A DNA stretch of 64,000 nucleotides from Gemmiger formicilis (lineage in GTDB: Bacteria > Bacillota > Clostridia > Oscillospirales > Ruminococcaceae). Below the pieces are notes generated by a model. The model made no database searches. It was not told the DNA's origin and saw nothing but the letters and a program-made list of their open reading frames with translations. Location: NCBI RefSeq assembly GCF_018784445.1, contig NZ_WQOH01000052.1, positions 42,136 through 106,135 of the forward strand. The letters are read 5' to 3'. Positions 44,707 through 52,489 of the stretch are shown piece by piece; within the stretch, counting starts at the first letter, position 1, and every line of letters starts with the position of its first letter. A program made the translations under genes and the position numbers.

Positions 44707-44714
44707 CTGCTCTC

Positions 44715-45257
44715 TTAGTAGTTGCTGCTCTTCAGCTCAAAATAGCTCTGCGGATGGGCGCAGACCGGGCACTTGACCGGCGCGTGCTGGCCGATATAGA
44801 CGAAACCGCAGTTGCGGCACTGCCAGACCTGCTCGGTCTCGCGGGCGTAGACCTTGCCAGCTTCGATGTTGGCGGCCAGGGCCTTGTAGCGCTCTTCGTG
44901 GTCCTTCTCGATGGCGGCGACCATCGTGAACAGGGCTGCAACCTGGTTGAAGCCCTCCTCCTTCGCCTCGGCGGCCATGCGCGGGTACATCGAGGTATGC
45001 TCCTCGTTCTCGCCCGCGGCGGCCATCTTCAGGCAGGTCAGCGTGTCGGGGATCTCGCCGTTCTCCATCAGGAGTTTGAACCAAATTTTGGCGTGCTCTT
45101 TCTCGTTGTTGGCGGTCTCGGTGAAGATGGCGCTGATCTGCTCGTAGCCTTCCTTCTTGGCCTTGGATGCAAAGTAGGTGTACTTGTTGCGGGCCTGGCT
45201 CTCACCTGCGAAAGCCTCCCACAGGTTTTTCTCGGTCTTGCTGCCTCTGAGTTCCAT
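44715..45257 (-). CDS. rbr: Rubrerythrin
   Basis: 180 aa. A four-helix ferritin-like di-iron domain (residues 1-140; EAFAGESQARNKYTYFASKA, ETANNEKEHAKIW, AAIEKDHEERY) is followed by a rubredoxin-like domain with two CxxC knuckles (WQCRNCGF, VKCPVCAHP). It reduces hydrogen peroxide in the cytoplasm of anaerobes. Divergent from a PerR-like gene, the usual control arrangement. Confidence 0.96.
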   Translation of the reverse strand: MELRGSKTEKNLWEAFAGESQARNKYTYFASKAKKEGYEQISAIFTETANNEKEHAKIWFKLLMENGEIPDTLTCLKMAAAGENEEHTSMYPRMAAEAKEEGFNQVAALFTMVAAIEKDHEERYKALAANIEAGKVYARETEQVWQCRNCGFVYIGQHAPVKCPVCAHPQSYFELKSSNY

Positions 45258-45304
45258 AGTGAATACCTCCGTTTTAAATTAGGATTTGTTCTTAATTTTA
45301 TTCT

Positions 45305-45332
45305 ATTATACCATAAGAAGTGCGTATGTCAA
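45305..45332 (-). promoter_or_regulatory. Promoter of rbr
   Basis: TTGACA, 16-base spacer, TATAAT on the minus strand. An AAATTA...TTAATTT inverted motif downstream (45274-45297) is a candidate PerR-type operator. Confidence 0.75.
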
Positions 45333-45374
45333 GTCAAATATCGGGAACAACTCTTGTGTATTTTGCCCAAAGCG

Positions 45375-45403
45375 TTGACAAATCATCCAAAATAGTGTAC
45401 CAT
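45375..45403 (+). promoter_or_regulatory. Promoter of the PerR-like gene
   Basis: TTGACA, 17-base spacer, TACCAT. Confidence 0.65.
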
Positions 45404-45445
45404 CTGAATAGGAGTTAATCTTAAATCCTTAAAGGAGGTCTGCCC

Positions 45446-45820
45446 ATGACCCGCCAACGCGCCCTGATACTGGACATTATGCGTGAAAAATGCCCCGAGC
45501 ATATGACCGCTGACGAAATTTTCAGCCACGCGCGGCAGGCCATGCCGCACATTGCCCGCGGCACCGTGTACCGCAACCTAAAGCTTATGGAGTTGGACGG
45601 CGAGATCGGCCACCTGGAAATGCCGGACGGCCCCGACCGCTACGACGCCAACCCAAGCCCCCACGGCCACCTGCTGTGCGAAAGCTGCGGCGACCTGGCC
45701 GACCTGCCGGTGGTGGGGCTGATCCGCGATATTGAGTCCGCCATCGGCACCGAGGTACGCGGTTACACGCTGACGATCCGGTATATCTGCCCAAAATGCC
45801 GCGCTAAAAACGCGCAGTGA
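45446..45820 (+). CDS. Fur-family regulator, PerR-like
   Basis: 124 aa, somewhat short for the family. Winged helix (MTADEIFSHARQAMPHIARG, TVYRNLKLMELDGEIGHLEM), regulatory metal ligands around RYDANPSPHGHLLC, and the structural zinc site CESCGD ... CPKC. Divergence from rubrerythrin argues for peroxide-responsive PerR over iron-responsive Fur. AAAGGAGG before the ATG. Confidence 0.85.
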   Translation: MTRQRALILDIMREKCPEHMTADEIFSHARQAMPHIARGTVYRNLKLMELDGEIGHLEMPDGPDRYDANPSPHGHLLCESCGDLADLPVVGLIRDIESAIGTEVRGYTLTIRYICPKCRAKNAQ

Positions 45821-45872
45821 CCCTTGCCGCCCAACCGTGGGCGGTATTTTTGTAAAAGCGAGGTTGGTACTT

Positions 45873-46967
45873 ATGGCAAAGCAGCGCGACCCTGTATTAG
45901 ATAGTATGCGCGGCATCGGCATCGTGCTTATGGTGCTGGGGCACTCGGGCTTTCCCGGCACCGGTTTTATCTATCTTTTCCACATGGCACTGTTTTTTAT
46001 GCTCAGCGGGTGGCTTTTCAGCCTGCGGGGCGGGCTGGTACATTTTGCCAAGCGCAAGGTGGTCACGCTCTGGCTGCCCTTTGTGCTGGCCAACACGGCG
46101 TTCACGGTGCTGAACAACCTGTTCCTGCGCCTGAATATTTTAACCGGGGATGAGCGCATTCTGGCGCTGCCCGGCAATATCGTCACCACGCCCACAACGC
46201 TGAAAGACGTCATCGGCCGCACGGCGCACTGGTGCGTGTTTGACGGCGGCACCCAGCTGGGCGGGGCGCTGTGGTTCATCCAGGCGCTGTTCCAGATTTC
46301 TATTTTGTACGCTGTCGTGGAATTTTTGCTGCAGAAGCTGCTGCGCGGCGGTGATACACTGATTGCCCAGGGGCTTGTCTCCGGCGTGCTGCTCTGGGTG
46401 GGATGGCGCTGTGGTCTGGCCGGGTGGAACGTCTGGGGGCTTGGCATTGCGGCCAGCTGTTACAGCCTGTTCTACCTGGGGACCGTGCTGCGCTGCACCG
46501 CCCGCAGCGACGTCAAACCGCTGCACCGCGCCGGGCTGGCCGCTGCCGCGTTTGTGCTGCTGGCCGTGCTGGGGCAGTTTGGCTCCGTTGGCCTGGCGGG
46601 CAACGGCTACCCCGGGCCGATCTTCCTGCTGGCCGCCAGTCTGGCGGGCTGGGTGCTGGTGCGGCAGGCTGCGTGTCTGTCGGCGGCGTGGCCGAAATTC
46701 AGCGCCGTGCTGGCCTACCTGGGCCGCGCCACAATGCCCATTGTCATTTTGCATTTCTTGAGCTTCAAACTCGTGACCTGGCTTGGGCTGCTGGCCACCG
46801 GCGGCGAGCCGTACCTGCTGGCCGCGTTCCCCACCTATTTCACCGGCGGCCTCTGGTGGCTGGCGTATACTGTGGTTGGCCTGGCTTTGCCGCTGGCAGG
46901 GGATTTGGTTTACAAGAAAGTGCGGGAAGCCTTCCCCTTTGGGGGAAGGTGGCCGAAGGCCGGATGA
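45873..46967 (+). CDS. Acyltransferase 3 family membrane protein, C-terminus within a repeat
   Basis: 364 aa with about ten membrane helices. The start LDSMRGIGIVLMVLGHSGFP with the family His, and FHMALFFMLSGWLF, are typical of OafA/NolL-type membrane acyltransferases (O-acetylation of surface sugars). The last 14 residues (REAFPFGGRWPKAG) are encoded by a dispersed inverted-repeat element starting at about 46925, so the natural 3' end was replaced by that insertion. ATG at 45873 preferred to the longer frame. Confidence 0.82.
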   Translation: MAKQRDPVLDSMRGIGIVLMVLGHSGFPGTGFIYLFHMALFFMLSGWLFSLRGGLVHFAKRKVVTLWLPFVLANTAFTVLNNLFLRLNILTGDERILALPGNIVTTPTTLKDVIGRTAHWCVFDGGTQLGGALWFIQALFQISILYAVVEFLLQKLLRGGDTLIAQGLVSGVLLWVGWRCGLAGWNVWGLGIAASCYSLFYLGTVLRCTARSDVKPLHRAGLAAAAFVLLAVLGQFGSVGLAGNGYPGPIFLLAASLAGWVLVRQAACLSAAWPKFSAVLAYLGRATMPIVILHFLSFKLVTWLGLLATGGEPYLLAAFPTYFTGGLWWLAYTVVGLALPLAGDLVYKKVREAFPFGGRWPKAG

Positions 46968-47050
46968 GGGGCGGCTTTGCCTTGCCGCCCCATAAGGAAA
47001 CGCGCCCCTCATCAGTCCGCTTCGCGGACAGCTTCTCCCTCAGGAGAAGC
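46925..47050. repeat. Dispersed inverted-repeat element, type B, copy 1
   Basis: Begins GAAGCCTTCCCC / GGGGGAAGGTGGCCGAAGG and ends CGCTTCGCGGACAGCTTC / GGAGAAGCC, with GGATGAGGGGC and GCCCCTCATCAG as internal inverted arms. A second copy is at 49943. Confidence 0.7.
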
Positions 47051-47142
47051 CAAAGCGCCAAAATTTTCGAGCCCTTCGGGGCTCTTTTTTTGATATATTT
47101 CCGCCTCCATCGGCGTTATAAGGGTGAAAGGAGGTCGAGCCT

Positions 47143-47628
47143 ATGCAGACTGAACAGGACCTGGAAAAACTCGTACATGCCCACACTGCCGCCCTGCTGC
47201 GCTACTGTACCGGCCTGCTGGGGTGTGAAGCCGATGCCCAGGACGCCGTGCAGAAAACCTTCATCAAGGCATGGCAGCAGCGTCGCACCCTGCGGGGCGA
47301 CGGCACCGACAACGAATGCGCGTGGCTCTACCGCATCGCCTACCGCACCGCGCTGGATATGCTGCGGGCAGCCCGCCGCGCGGCCAACTACCCAACGCCG
47401 GAACCGCGGGAACAGGACCCAGGCATCAGCGACGAACTGCGTACCGCGCTGGCCGCTCTGCCGCCACTCGACCGGGCGCTGGTGTTGGAGCGCGTGCTGG
47501 ACGGCCTGGACTATGCCGCGCTGGCACGCATCCATGGGCGGCCCGCCGCCTACCTGCGCACACGCTATCACCGGGCCAAAAAACAGCTGGCCTCACGATT
47601 AAGAGAGGGGGAGCACCATGACGAATGA
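47143..47628 (+). CDS. ECF-type sigma-70 factor
   Basis: 161 aa. Region 2: LLRYCTGLLGCEADAQDAVQ, KTFIKAWQQRRTL, YRIAYRTALDMLR; region 4: LPPLDRALVLERVLDGLDYA, ALARIHGRPAAYLRTRYHRA. Directs transcription of a stress regulon not identifiable from this window. The next gene overlaps by 11 bases and looks like its anti-sigma partner. AAAGGAGGT precedes the ATG. Confidence 0.88.
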   Translation: MQTEQDLEKLVHAHTAALLRYCTGLLGCEADAQDAVQKTFIKAWQQRRTLRGDGTDNECAWLYRIAYRTALDMLRAARRAANYPTPEPREQDPGISDELRTALAALPPLDRALVLERVLDGLDYAALARIHGRPAAYLRTRYHRAKKQLASRLREGEHHDE

Positions 47629-48619
47629 CCGCGATGAAGAATTTTTGCGCACGAAGCTGACTGACGGCCTGCACCCGGCCGAGGTCGATCTCTGGCCCGC
47701 CGTGGCCGAGGCTCTGCCCAACGCCCGCCCGGCATGGCCCTGGCGGCGTATCGCCCTCTGCCTGGCTGCGCCGCTGTTGATTGCAGCCGGGGTACTGGCG
47801 GGCACAGCAGAATTTACGAACCTGCGGGAGAACCCGCGCCCCTCCTTCGCGCCCGAGGCGAACACCGGGTATGCCATAACGTATGAGCGGCAGTATTTTA
47901 CGCTGGATAGTGACTTACTGGCGGGGCTGACGGCAAACCACAACGGCGAGGTTTCTGCCGATGGCTGGTTGCCGATGCACTGCGGCATCAACGGATTTTT
48001 GCACCTTCCTGATGAGGACGAGATGAACCGCTATTCCCGCGCAGTGCGCGGCTACGACAGTTGGGGCGAACTGACCGCCGCGACCGACCTGCCGCTGGCA
48101 CAGAACGTGCTGCTGGATACCGAAGCCAACAATTTTGCCGCCGTCTCGCTGTATCCGTCGGGCATGATCGAGATACCCGAAGAATACGACGGCCGCCCCT
48201 ACACGCCGAAAGCGCAGGAATACCCGGCTGGGCTTATCCCCGTTGGGCGCGGCGAAACGCCGGACAAGCTCTACCTGCGCACCGGCGTGCGCCATGGCAT
48301 CTACGATGTGGAAATGATGGCTGTCGTCTATCTGGGCGACGCCGCGCCGGAGACCGTGGCCCAGCTCTACCGCCAAAAGAGCGCCGGGCTGACCTGGGAA
48401 TGTGAAAGCTACCCAATGGCAAACGGCAACACTGCGCTGATTCCGCACTGCACCAGCAACCCGAACTCGATGCCCTATGTGCAGTCCAGCGCCTATTTTG
48501 CGCAGGATGGCATTTTGTATCAGATTTATTGCAGACCACACACGGACGGCCTGGATTACAGCGTCAAGCAGGAGGATATCTGGGGCGAACTGAAGGTGGT
48601 GCTGAATGGGTTTACATAA
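47618..48619 (+). CDS. Putative membrane-anchored anti-sigma factor
   Basis: 333 aa. A short cytoplasmic N-terminus (about 45 residues), one membrane helix (WRRIALCLAAPLLIAAGVLA) and a large extracellular domain. The topology and overlap with the ECF sigma gene are those of regulators that hold the sigma factor at the membrane until a signal is sensed. The outer domain was not recognised. Confidence 0.65.
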   Translation: MTNDRDEEFLRTKLTDGLHPAEVDLWPAVAEALPNARPAWPWRRIALCLAAPLLIAAGVLAGTAEFTNLRENPRPSFAPEANTGYAITYERQYFTLDSDLLAGLTANHNGEVSADGWLPMHCGINGFLHLPDEDEMNRYSRAVRGYDSWGELTAATDLPLAQNVLLDTEANNFAAVSLYPSGMIEIPEEYDGRPYTPKAQEYPAGLIPVGRGETPDKLYLRTGVRHGIYDVEMMAVVYLGDAAPETVAQLYRQKSAGLTWECESYPMANGNTALIPHCTSNPNSMPYVQSSAYFAQDGILYQIYCRPHTDGLDYSVKQEDIWGELKVVLNGFT

Positions 48620-48650
48620 TACGCACCTGGAAAACCTTGCAAAAAACGCT

Positions 48651-48679
48651 TGACAACTGTGTGATATCATGCTATATTG
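48651..48679 (+). promoter_or_regulatory. Promoter of the DUF3793-flavodoxin operon
   Basis: TTGACA, 17-base spacer, TATATT; the first TTAG-N6-CTAA palindrome follows within 6 bases. Confidence 0.7.
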
Positions 48680-48684
48680 TTAGC

Positions 48685-48700
48685 GTTAGTTAAAACTAAC
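48685..48700. promoter_or_regulatory. Iron-box palindrome 1 (TTAG-N6-CTAA)
   Basis: GTTAGTTAAAACTAAC immediately after the -10 element. Matches the TTAG/CTAA half-sites of DtxR/IdeR-type operators. Confidence 0.65.
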
Positions 48701-48730
48701 CGTAGTGAGTTTCCCTTTAGGAACCATAGC

Positions 48731-48768
48731 CCGCACAGTGCGGTTCTCTCCCCGTGCTGTGCGGTTTT
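48731..48768 (+). terminator. Leader hairpin between the two iron boxes
   Basis: CCGCACAG / CTGTGCGG followed by TTTTA; an attenuator or the end of a short RNA starting near 48686. Confidence 0.5.
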
Positions 48769-48780
48769 ATGGAAGCTTCG

Positions 48781-48796
48781 GTTAGCATATGCTAAC
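48781..48796. promoter_or_regulatory. Iron-box palindrome 2
   Basis: GTTAGCATATGCTAAC, a perfect 16-base palindrome of the TTAG-N6-CTAA type, 27 bases before the DUF3793 start. Confidence 0.65.
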
Positions 48797-48822
48797 TATT
48801 GCAGAGGATAAGGAGCCGTCTC

Positions 48823-49416
48823 ATGGCAGAACGTACCCGCGTTACCCCCAGCCCGCGCAGCTTCGCCTGCGATTTGGCAACCCTGTGTGCCCCCACGCTG
48901 GCCGGGCTCAAACCCGCCAGCCTCTTCCGCTACCAGCCCGCGCCCGGGCAGGACGCCGCCGACATGGCCGCCGCCTGGCACGCAGCGCTCGCGCCCCGCG
49001 GCGTCACGGTGCGGGTGCTCAAGCAGTGTCCGCGTACCGGGGCCGTGCTGGTCTATGTTTACCGCCCCGCGCGGGTGGCAAGACTGCTGGCAGACCCCCG
49101 CACGCTGGACTTTCTGGCAGGGGAGGGGTACGCCCTCGGCACTGCGGACGCCCTGCTGAATCAGCTGGCCGACCGGCTGTGCTGCGAGGGGGAATTCCCG
49201 CACGAGATCGGCGTTTTCTTAGGCTACCCGCTGGCGGATGTCATCGGTTTTATCGAGAATCGCGGCAAAAACTTTACGGCCTGCGGCTACTGGAAGGTCT
49301 ACACCGACCCCACCGCCGCCCAGGCAGAGTTTGACCGCTACAAAAAATGCGAGCGCATCTACGCCCGCTGCTATTACAACGGCACCCCGATCCGGCGGCT
49401 GACTGTGGCCGCCTGA
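48823..49416 (+). CDS. DUF3793 family protein
   Basis: 197 aa. The pattern CAPTLAGLKPASLFRY ... RTGAVLVYVYRPARVARLLA ... EFPHEIGVFLGYPLADVIGF and CGYWKVYTDPTAAQAEFDRY is that of DUF3793, a family often found beside flavodoxin genes in gut Firmicutes. Function unknown; the iron-box promoter suggests a role under iron limitation. AAGGAG 8 bases before the ATG at 48823. Confidence 0.78.
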   Translation: MAERTRVTPSPRSFACDLATLCAPTLAGLKPASLFRYQPAPGQDAADMAAAWHAALAPRGVTVRVLKQCPRTGAVLVYVYRPARVARLLADPRTLDFLAGEGYALGTADALLNQLADRLCCEGEFPHEIGVFLGYPLADVIGFIENRGKNFTACGYWKVYTDPTAAQAEFDRYKKCERIYARCYYNGTPIRRLTVAA

Positions 49417-49454
49417 CGATGCACCATAAAGAATGTACAAAGGAGTAGTTTACT

Positions 49455-49883
49455 ATGAGCAAGATCGCAGTTATCTATTGGAGCGGCACCGGCAACACCG
49501 AGGCTATGGCTGATTTGGTCGCTAATGCAGCAACCGCTGCCGGCGCAGCTGTTGACAAGTTCACCGCATCTGAGTTCAATGTTGCCTCCGCCGGCGACTA
49601 CACCGGCTTTGCGCTGGGCTGCCCCGCCATGGGCGCTGAGCAGCTGGAAGAAAACGAGTTTGAGCCGATGTATCAGGATCTGCGCGGCTCCCTGAGCGGC
49701 AAGCCTGTCGGCCTGTTCGGCTCCTACGGCTGGGGCGACGGCGAGTGGATCCGCACCTGGGCCGAGGATGCCGAGGCTGCCGGTGCCCGCATGGTCGTTG
49801 AGCCTGTCATGGCCAACGGTGCCCCCGACGGCGACGCTGAGACTGCCTGCGCAGCCCTGGGCACCGCCCTTGCCAACGCGTGA
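49455..49883 (+). CDS. Flavodoxin
   Basis: 142 aa. FMN-binding P-loop YWSGTGNTEAMADLV, plus LFGSYGWGDGEWIRTW for the isoalloxazine ring. A low-potential electron carrier replacing ferredoxin when iron is scarce, in agreement with cotranscription behind iron-box palindromes. AAAGGAG lies before the ATG. Confidence 0.94.
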   Translation: MSKIAVIYWSGTGNTEAMADLVANAATAAGAAVDKFTASEFNVASAGDYTGFALGCPAMGAEQLEENEFEPMYQDLRGSLSGKPVGLFGSYGWGDGEWIRTWAEDAEAAGARMVVEPVMANGAPDGDAETACAALGTALANA

Positions 49884-49908
49884 TATTCTCCATATCCATC
49901 ATACCTGG

Positions 49909-49937
49909 GAGGGGCAGCAATGCCCCTCTTCTTTTTT
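49909..49937 (+). terminator. Terminator of the flavodoxin operon
   Basis: GAGGGGCA / TGCCCCTC with a 4-base loop and TTCTTTTTT tail. Confidence 0.85.
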
Positions 49938-49942
49938 ATGTA

Positions 49943-50150
49943 AAGCCTTCTCACCTGGGAGAAGGTGGCCGAAGGCCGGATGAGGGGCACATTTGCCATA
50001 GCAACCCGTTCATAGGCAATAACGCCGCCCATGTAGGGGCCGGGCATGCCCGGCCCTCAGCTTACCCGCAATATCTTCCTTCAAAGAGAGGTCTGGCAAG
50101 GCCGCCCCTCATCAGCCCGCTTCGCGGGCAGCTTTCCCAAAGGGGGAAGC
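49943..50150. repeat. Dispersed element, type B, copy 2, with a type A piece nested in it
   Basis: Same ends as copy 1 (AAGCCTTCTC...GGAGAAGGTGGCCGAAGG and CGCTTCGCGGGCAGCTTTCC...GGGGGAAGCC). It is longer because a GTAGGGGCCGGGCATGCCCGG unit (50033) sits inside. Confidence 0.7.
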
Positions 50151-50180
50151 CTTTGCTTGCAGCATCCAAAAAGTTCCTAC

Positions 50181-50209
50181 TTGACAATCTCGCAAAGTTA
50201 GTATATCCT
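50181..50209 (+). promoter_or_regulatory. Promoter of the HMA gene with overlapping iron box
   Basis: TTGACA, 17-base spacer, TATCCT. TTAGTATATCCTAA (50198-50211) covers the -10 element. Confidence 0.65.
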
Positions 50210-50217
50210 AAGTTCGA

Positions 50218-50231
50218 TTAGAAAACACTAA
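50218..50231. promoter_or_regulatory. Iron-box palindrome 4
   Basis: TTAGAAAACACTAA, same half-sites and spacing, between promoter and ribosome-binding site of the HMA gene. Confidence 0.6.
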
Positions 50232-50246
50232 CCCGGAGGTTATCGT

Positions 50247-50621
50247 ATGGCAAACGTTATTATTGTTTTGATCCTGGTCGTAGCTGTTGTCTACGGCATC
50301 TACAACTATGTACATCACCTGAACCATGGCGGCGGCTGCTGCGGTGAGCATGACGCCCCCGCCAGGAAGGTCAAGGCCACCGACACCAACAAAAGCCATT
50401 ACCTGCACCGTCTGGTCATGGGTGTGGACGGCATGACCTGCCAGAACTGCCAGCGCCATGTGGAGAACGCCCTGAACGCCATGACGGACACCCTGGCCGA
50501 GGCAGACCTGAGCGCCCAGAAGGTGACGGTCTGGACCAAGGCCGACGCCGACGAAGACGCCATCCGTCAGGCCATCCGCGATGCCGGTTATCTGCCCCTG
50601 CGCACGACGGAGAAAGAGTAA
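50247..50621 (+). CDS. Membrane-anchored heavy-metal-associated (HMA) domain protein
   Basis: 124 aa. One N-terminal membrane helix (VIIVLILVVAVVYGIYNYV), a His/Cys patch (HHLNHGGGCCGEH), then an HMA domain with the metal-binding GMTCQNCQRHVENAL and helix-strand pattern. HMA domains usually bind Cu(I) or other thiophilic metals; under an iron-type operator it may hand metal to a transporter. The N-terminal layout resembles FeoB-associated Cys-rich proteins. Confidence 0.8.
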   Translation: MANVIIVLILVVAVVYGIYNYVHHLNHGGGCCGEHDAPARKVKATDTNKSHYLHRLVMGVDGMTCQNCQRHVENALNAMTDTLAEADLSAQKVTVWTKADADEDAIRQAIRDAGYLPLRTTEKE

Positions 50622-50643
50622 ACACATTGGGTATGTCCTGTCC

Positions 50644-50738
50644 GTAGGGGCCGGGCCTGCCCGGTTCTCAACCTTGCGGCGGCCCACAGCGTTTCGGGTT
50701 GCGGCAGATGCGCGGGCCGGATATGTCTGTCCCCCTAC
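50644..50738. repeat. GTAGGGG...CCCCTAC element, copy 2
   Basis: 95 bases between GTAGGGGCCGGGC and GTCCCCCTAC, between the HMA and ABC genes. Confidence 0.55.
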
Positions 50739-50764
50739 AACTCTACTAAAAGGAACCACAAACT

Positions 50765-52489
50765 ATGATGATAAACAAACGCCTGATCGCCATGATGGGC
50801 GATTCCAAACGGTATATCGCGCGGAATGTGGCGCTGCAATGGGTGGCGCTGTTGGCCAATATTGCCATGATCTTTGCCGTGTCTGCGTTTTTGGCGGGGC
50901 TTGTGTACGGCCAGGGCAGTCTGTCCGCCGCGCTGCTTGTGCTGCTGGGTGCGCTCGTCGTGCGGTTCTTCTGCACCCGGGGCGCGGCTTCGACCAGCTA
51001 CAACGCCAGCCGCACCGTGAAAAAGACGCTGCGCGCCGCCATCTATGAAAAACTGCTGCGCCTGGGCGGCAGCTACACCCAGGCCGTGCCCACCGCCGAG
51101 GTCCTGCAGCTGGCGGGCGAGGGCGTCGAACAGCTCGAGACCTACTTCGGCGCGTACCTTCCGCAGTTTTTCTACGCCATGCTCGCGCCCCTCACACTGT
51201 TTATCGCGCTGGCCCCGGTCAGCCTGCGGGCAGCGGTCATTTTGATGATCTGCGTGCCGCTGATTCCGGTTTCCATCGTGGCTGTGCAGAAATTTGCCAA
51301 AAAACTGCTGGGCAAATACTGGGGCCAGTACGCCGCGCTGGGTGACAGCTTTCTGGAAAACCTTCAAGGCTTGACCACACTCAAAATCTACCAGGCAGAC
51401 GAAGCCCGCCATGCGGCCATGAACCGCGAGGCCGAGCATTTCCGCAAGGTGACGATGAAAGTCCTGACGATGCAGCTGAACTCCATCATCGTTATGGACG
51501 TCATCGCCTACGGCGGCGCGGCGCTGGGCATTGCCGTGGCGGCTAAAGAGTTTGCCGCGGGCCGCGTGGGTTTGCAGGGCGCGCTCTGCATTTTGCTGTT
51601 GTCGGCGGATTTCTTCCTGCCCATGCGCGCGCTGGGGTCGTATTTCCACGTCGCCATGAACGGCATGGCCGCCAGCGATAAAATTTTTAAGCTGCTGGAT
51701 CTGCCCGAGGGCGACGCCAGGAGCGCCGAGATCGGCACGGACTGCGCCATTGCCTGCCGTGACCTGCACTTTGGCTACACCGCCGAAAAAGAGACGCTGC
51801 ACGGCTTGAATCTCGACTTTCCCCAGGGTAGCTTTACGGCGCTGGTGGGCGAGAGCGGCTGCGGCAAATCGACGATTGCTGCTGTACTGACCGGCCGCGC
51901 AGCTGGCTACACCGGCAGCGTAACCATCGGCGGGCAGGAACTTTCCGCCGTCAACGAAGCAAACCTTTTGAAAAACGTGACCCTCGTCAGCCTGGGCAGC
52001 CACCTGTTCAAGGGTACGGTGGCAGACAACCTGCGGATGGCCGCACCCGACGCCGACGACGGCGCACTGTGGGGCGCGTTGGAACAGGTCAACCTCGCAG
52101 ATTTCCTGCGCAGCGAGGACGGCCTGAACACCCAGCTGGCCGAAGGCGGCAGCAACCTGTCCGGCGGCCAGCGGCAGCGTCTGGCGCTGGCCCGCGCCCT
52201 GCTGCATGACAGCTCCATCTATATCTTTGACGAAGCAACGTCCAATATCGACGTAGAGAGCGAGAACGATATCATGGCGGGCATCCATCGTCTGGCCGGG
52301 CGCAAGACGGTCATTTTGATTTCCCATCGCCTGGCCAACGTCACGAAAGCGGACAATATTTACGTGCTGGATCATGGGCACTTGGCCGGACAGGGCACAC
52401 ACGAAGCACTGCTGGCCCAGAGCGGGCTGTACGCCGACCTGTGGAACCGCCAGCAGGCACTGGAAAACTACGGAAAGGGGGCGCAGTGA
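50765..52489 (+). CDS. ABC exporter-type ATP-binding/permease protein, first half
   Basis: 574 aa: six-helix membrane domain (about 1-310), then a nucleotide-binding domain with Walker A GESGCGKST, signature NLSGGQRQRLALARAL and Walker B IYIFDEATSNID. Overall similar to CydD-type half transporters. It overlaps the second half transporter (TGATG), so they form a heterodimer. Neighbours point to iron: it may export or import a siderophore, haem or thiols; the YbtPQ importers share this architecture. The substrate is not derivable. Confidence 0.88.
   Translation: MMINKRLIAMMGDSKRYIARNVALQWVALLANIAMIFAVSAFLAGLVYGQGSLSAALLVLLGALVVRFFCTRGAASTSYNASRTVKKTLRAAIYEKLLRLGGSYTQAVPTAEVLQLAGEGVEQLETYFGAYLPQFFYAMLAPLTLFIALAPVSLRAAVILMICVPLIPVSIVAVQKFAKKLLGKYWGQYAALGDSFLENLQGLTTLKIYQADEARHAAMNREAEHFRKVTMKVLTMQLNSIIVMDVIAYGGAALGIAVAAKEFAAGRVGLQGALCILLLSADFFLPMRALGSYFHVAMNGMAASDKIFKLLDLPEGDARSAEIGTDCAIACRDLHFGYTAEKETLHGLNLDFPQGSFTALVGESGCGKSTIAAVLTGRAAGYTGSVTIGGQELSAVNEANLLKNVTLVSLGSHLFKGTVADNLRMAAPDADDGALWGALEQVNLADFLRSEDGLNTQLAEGGSNLSGGQRQRLALARALLHDSSIYIFDEATSNIDVESENDIMAGIHRLAGRKTVILISHRLANVTKADNIYVLDHGHLAGQGTHEALLAQSGLYADLWNRQQALENYGKGAQ

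Noticed and set aside
50735-52402. 555-codon open frame antisense to the ABC gene
   Set aside because: Same reason: third-position GC shadow of a clear gene.
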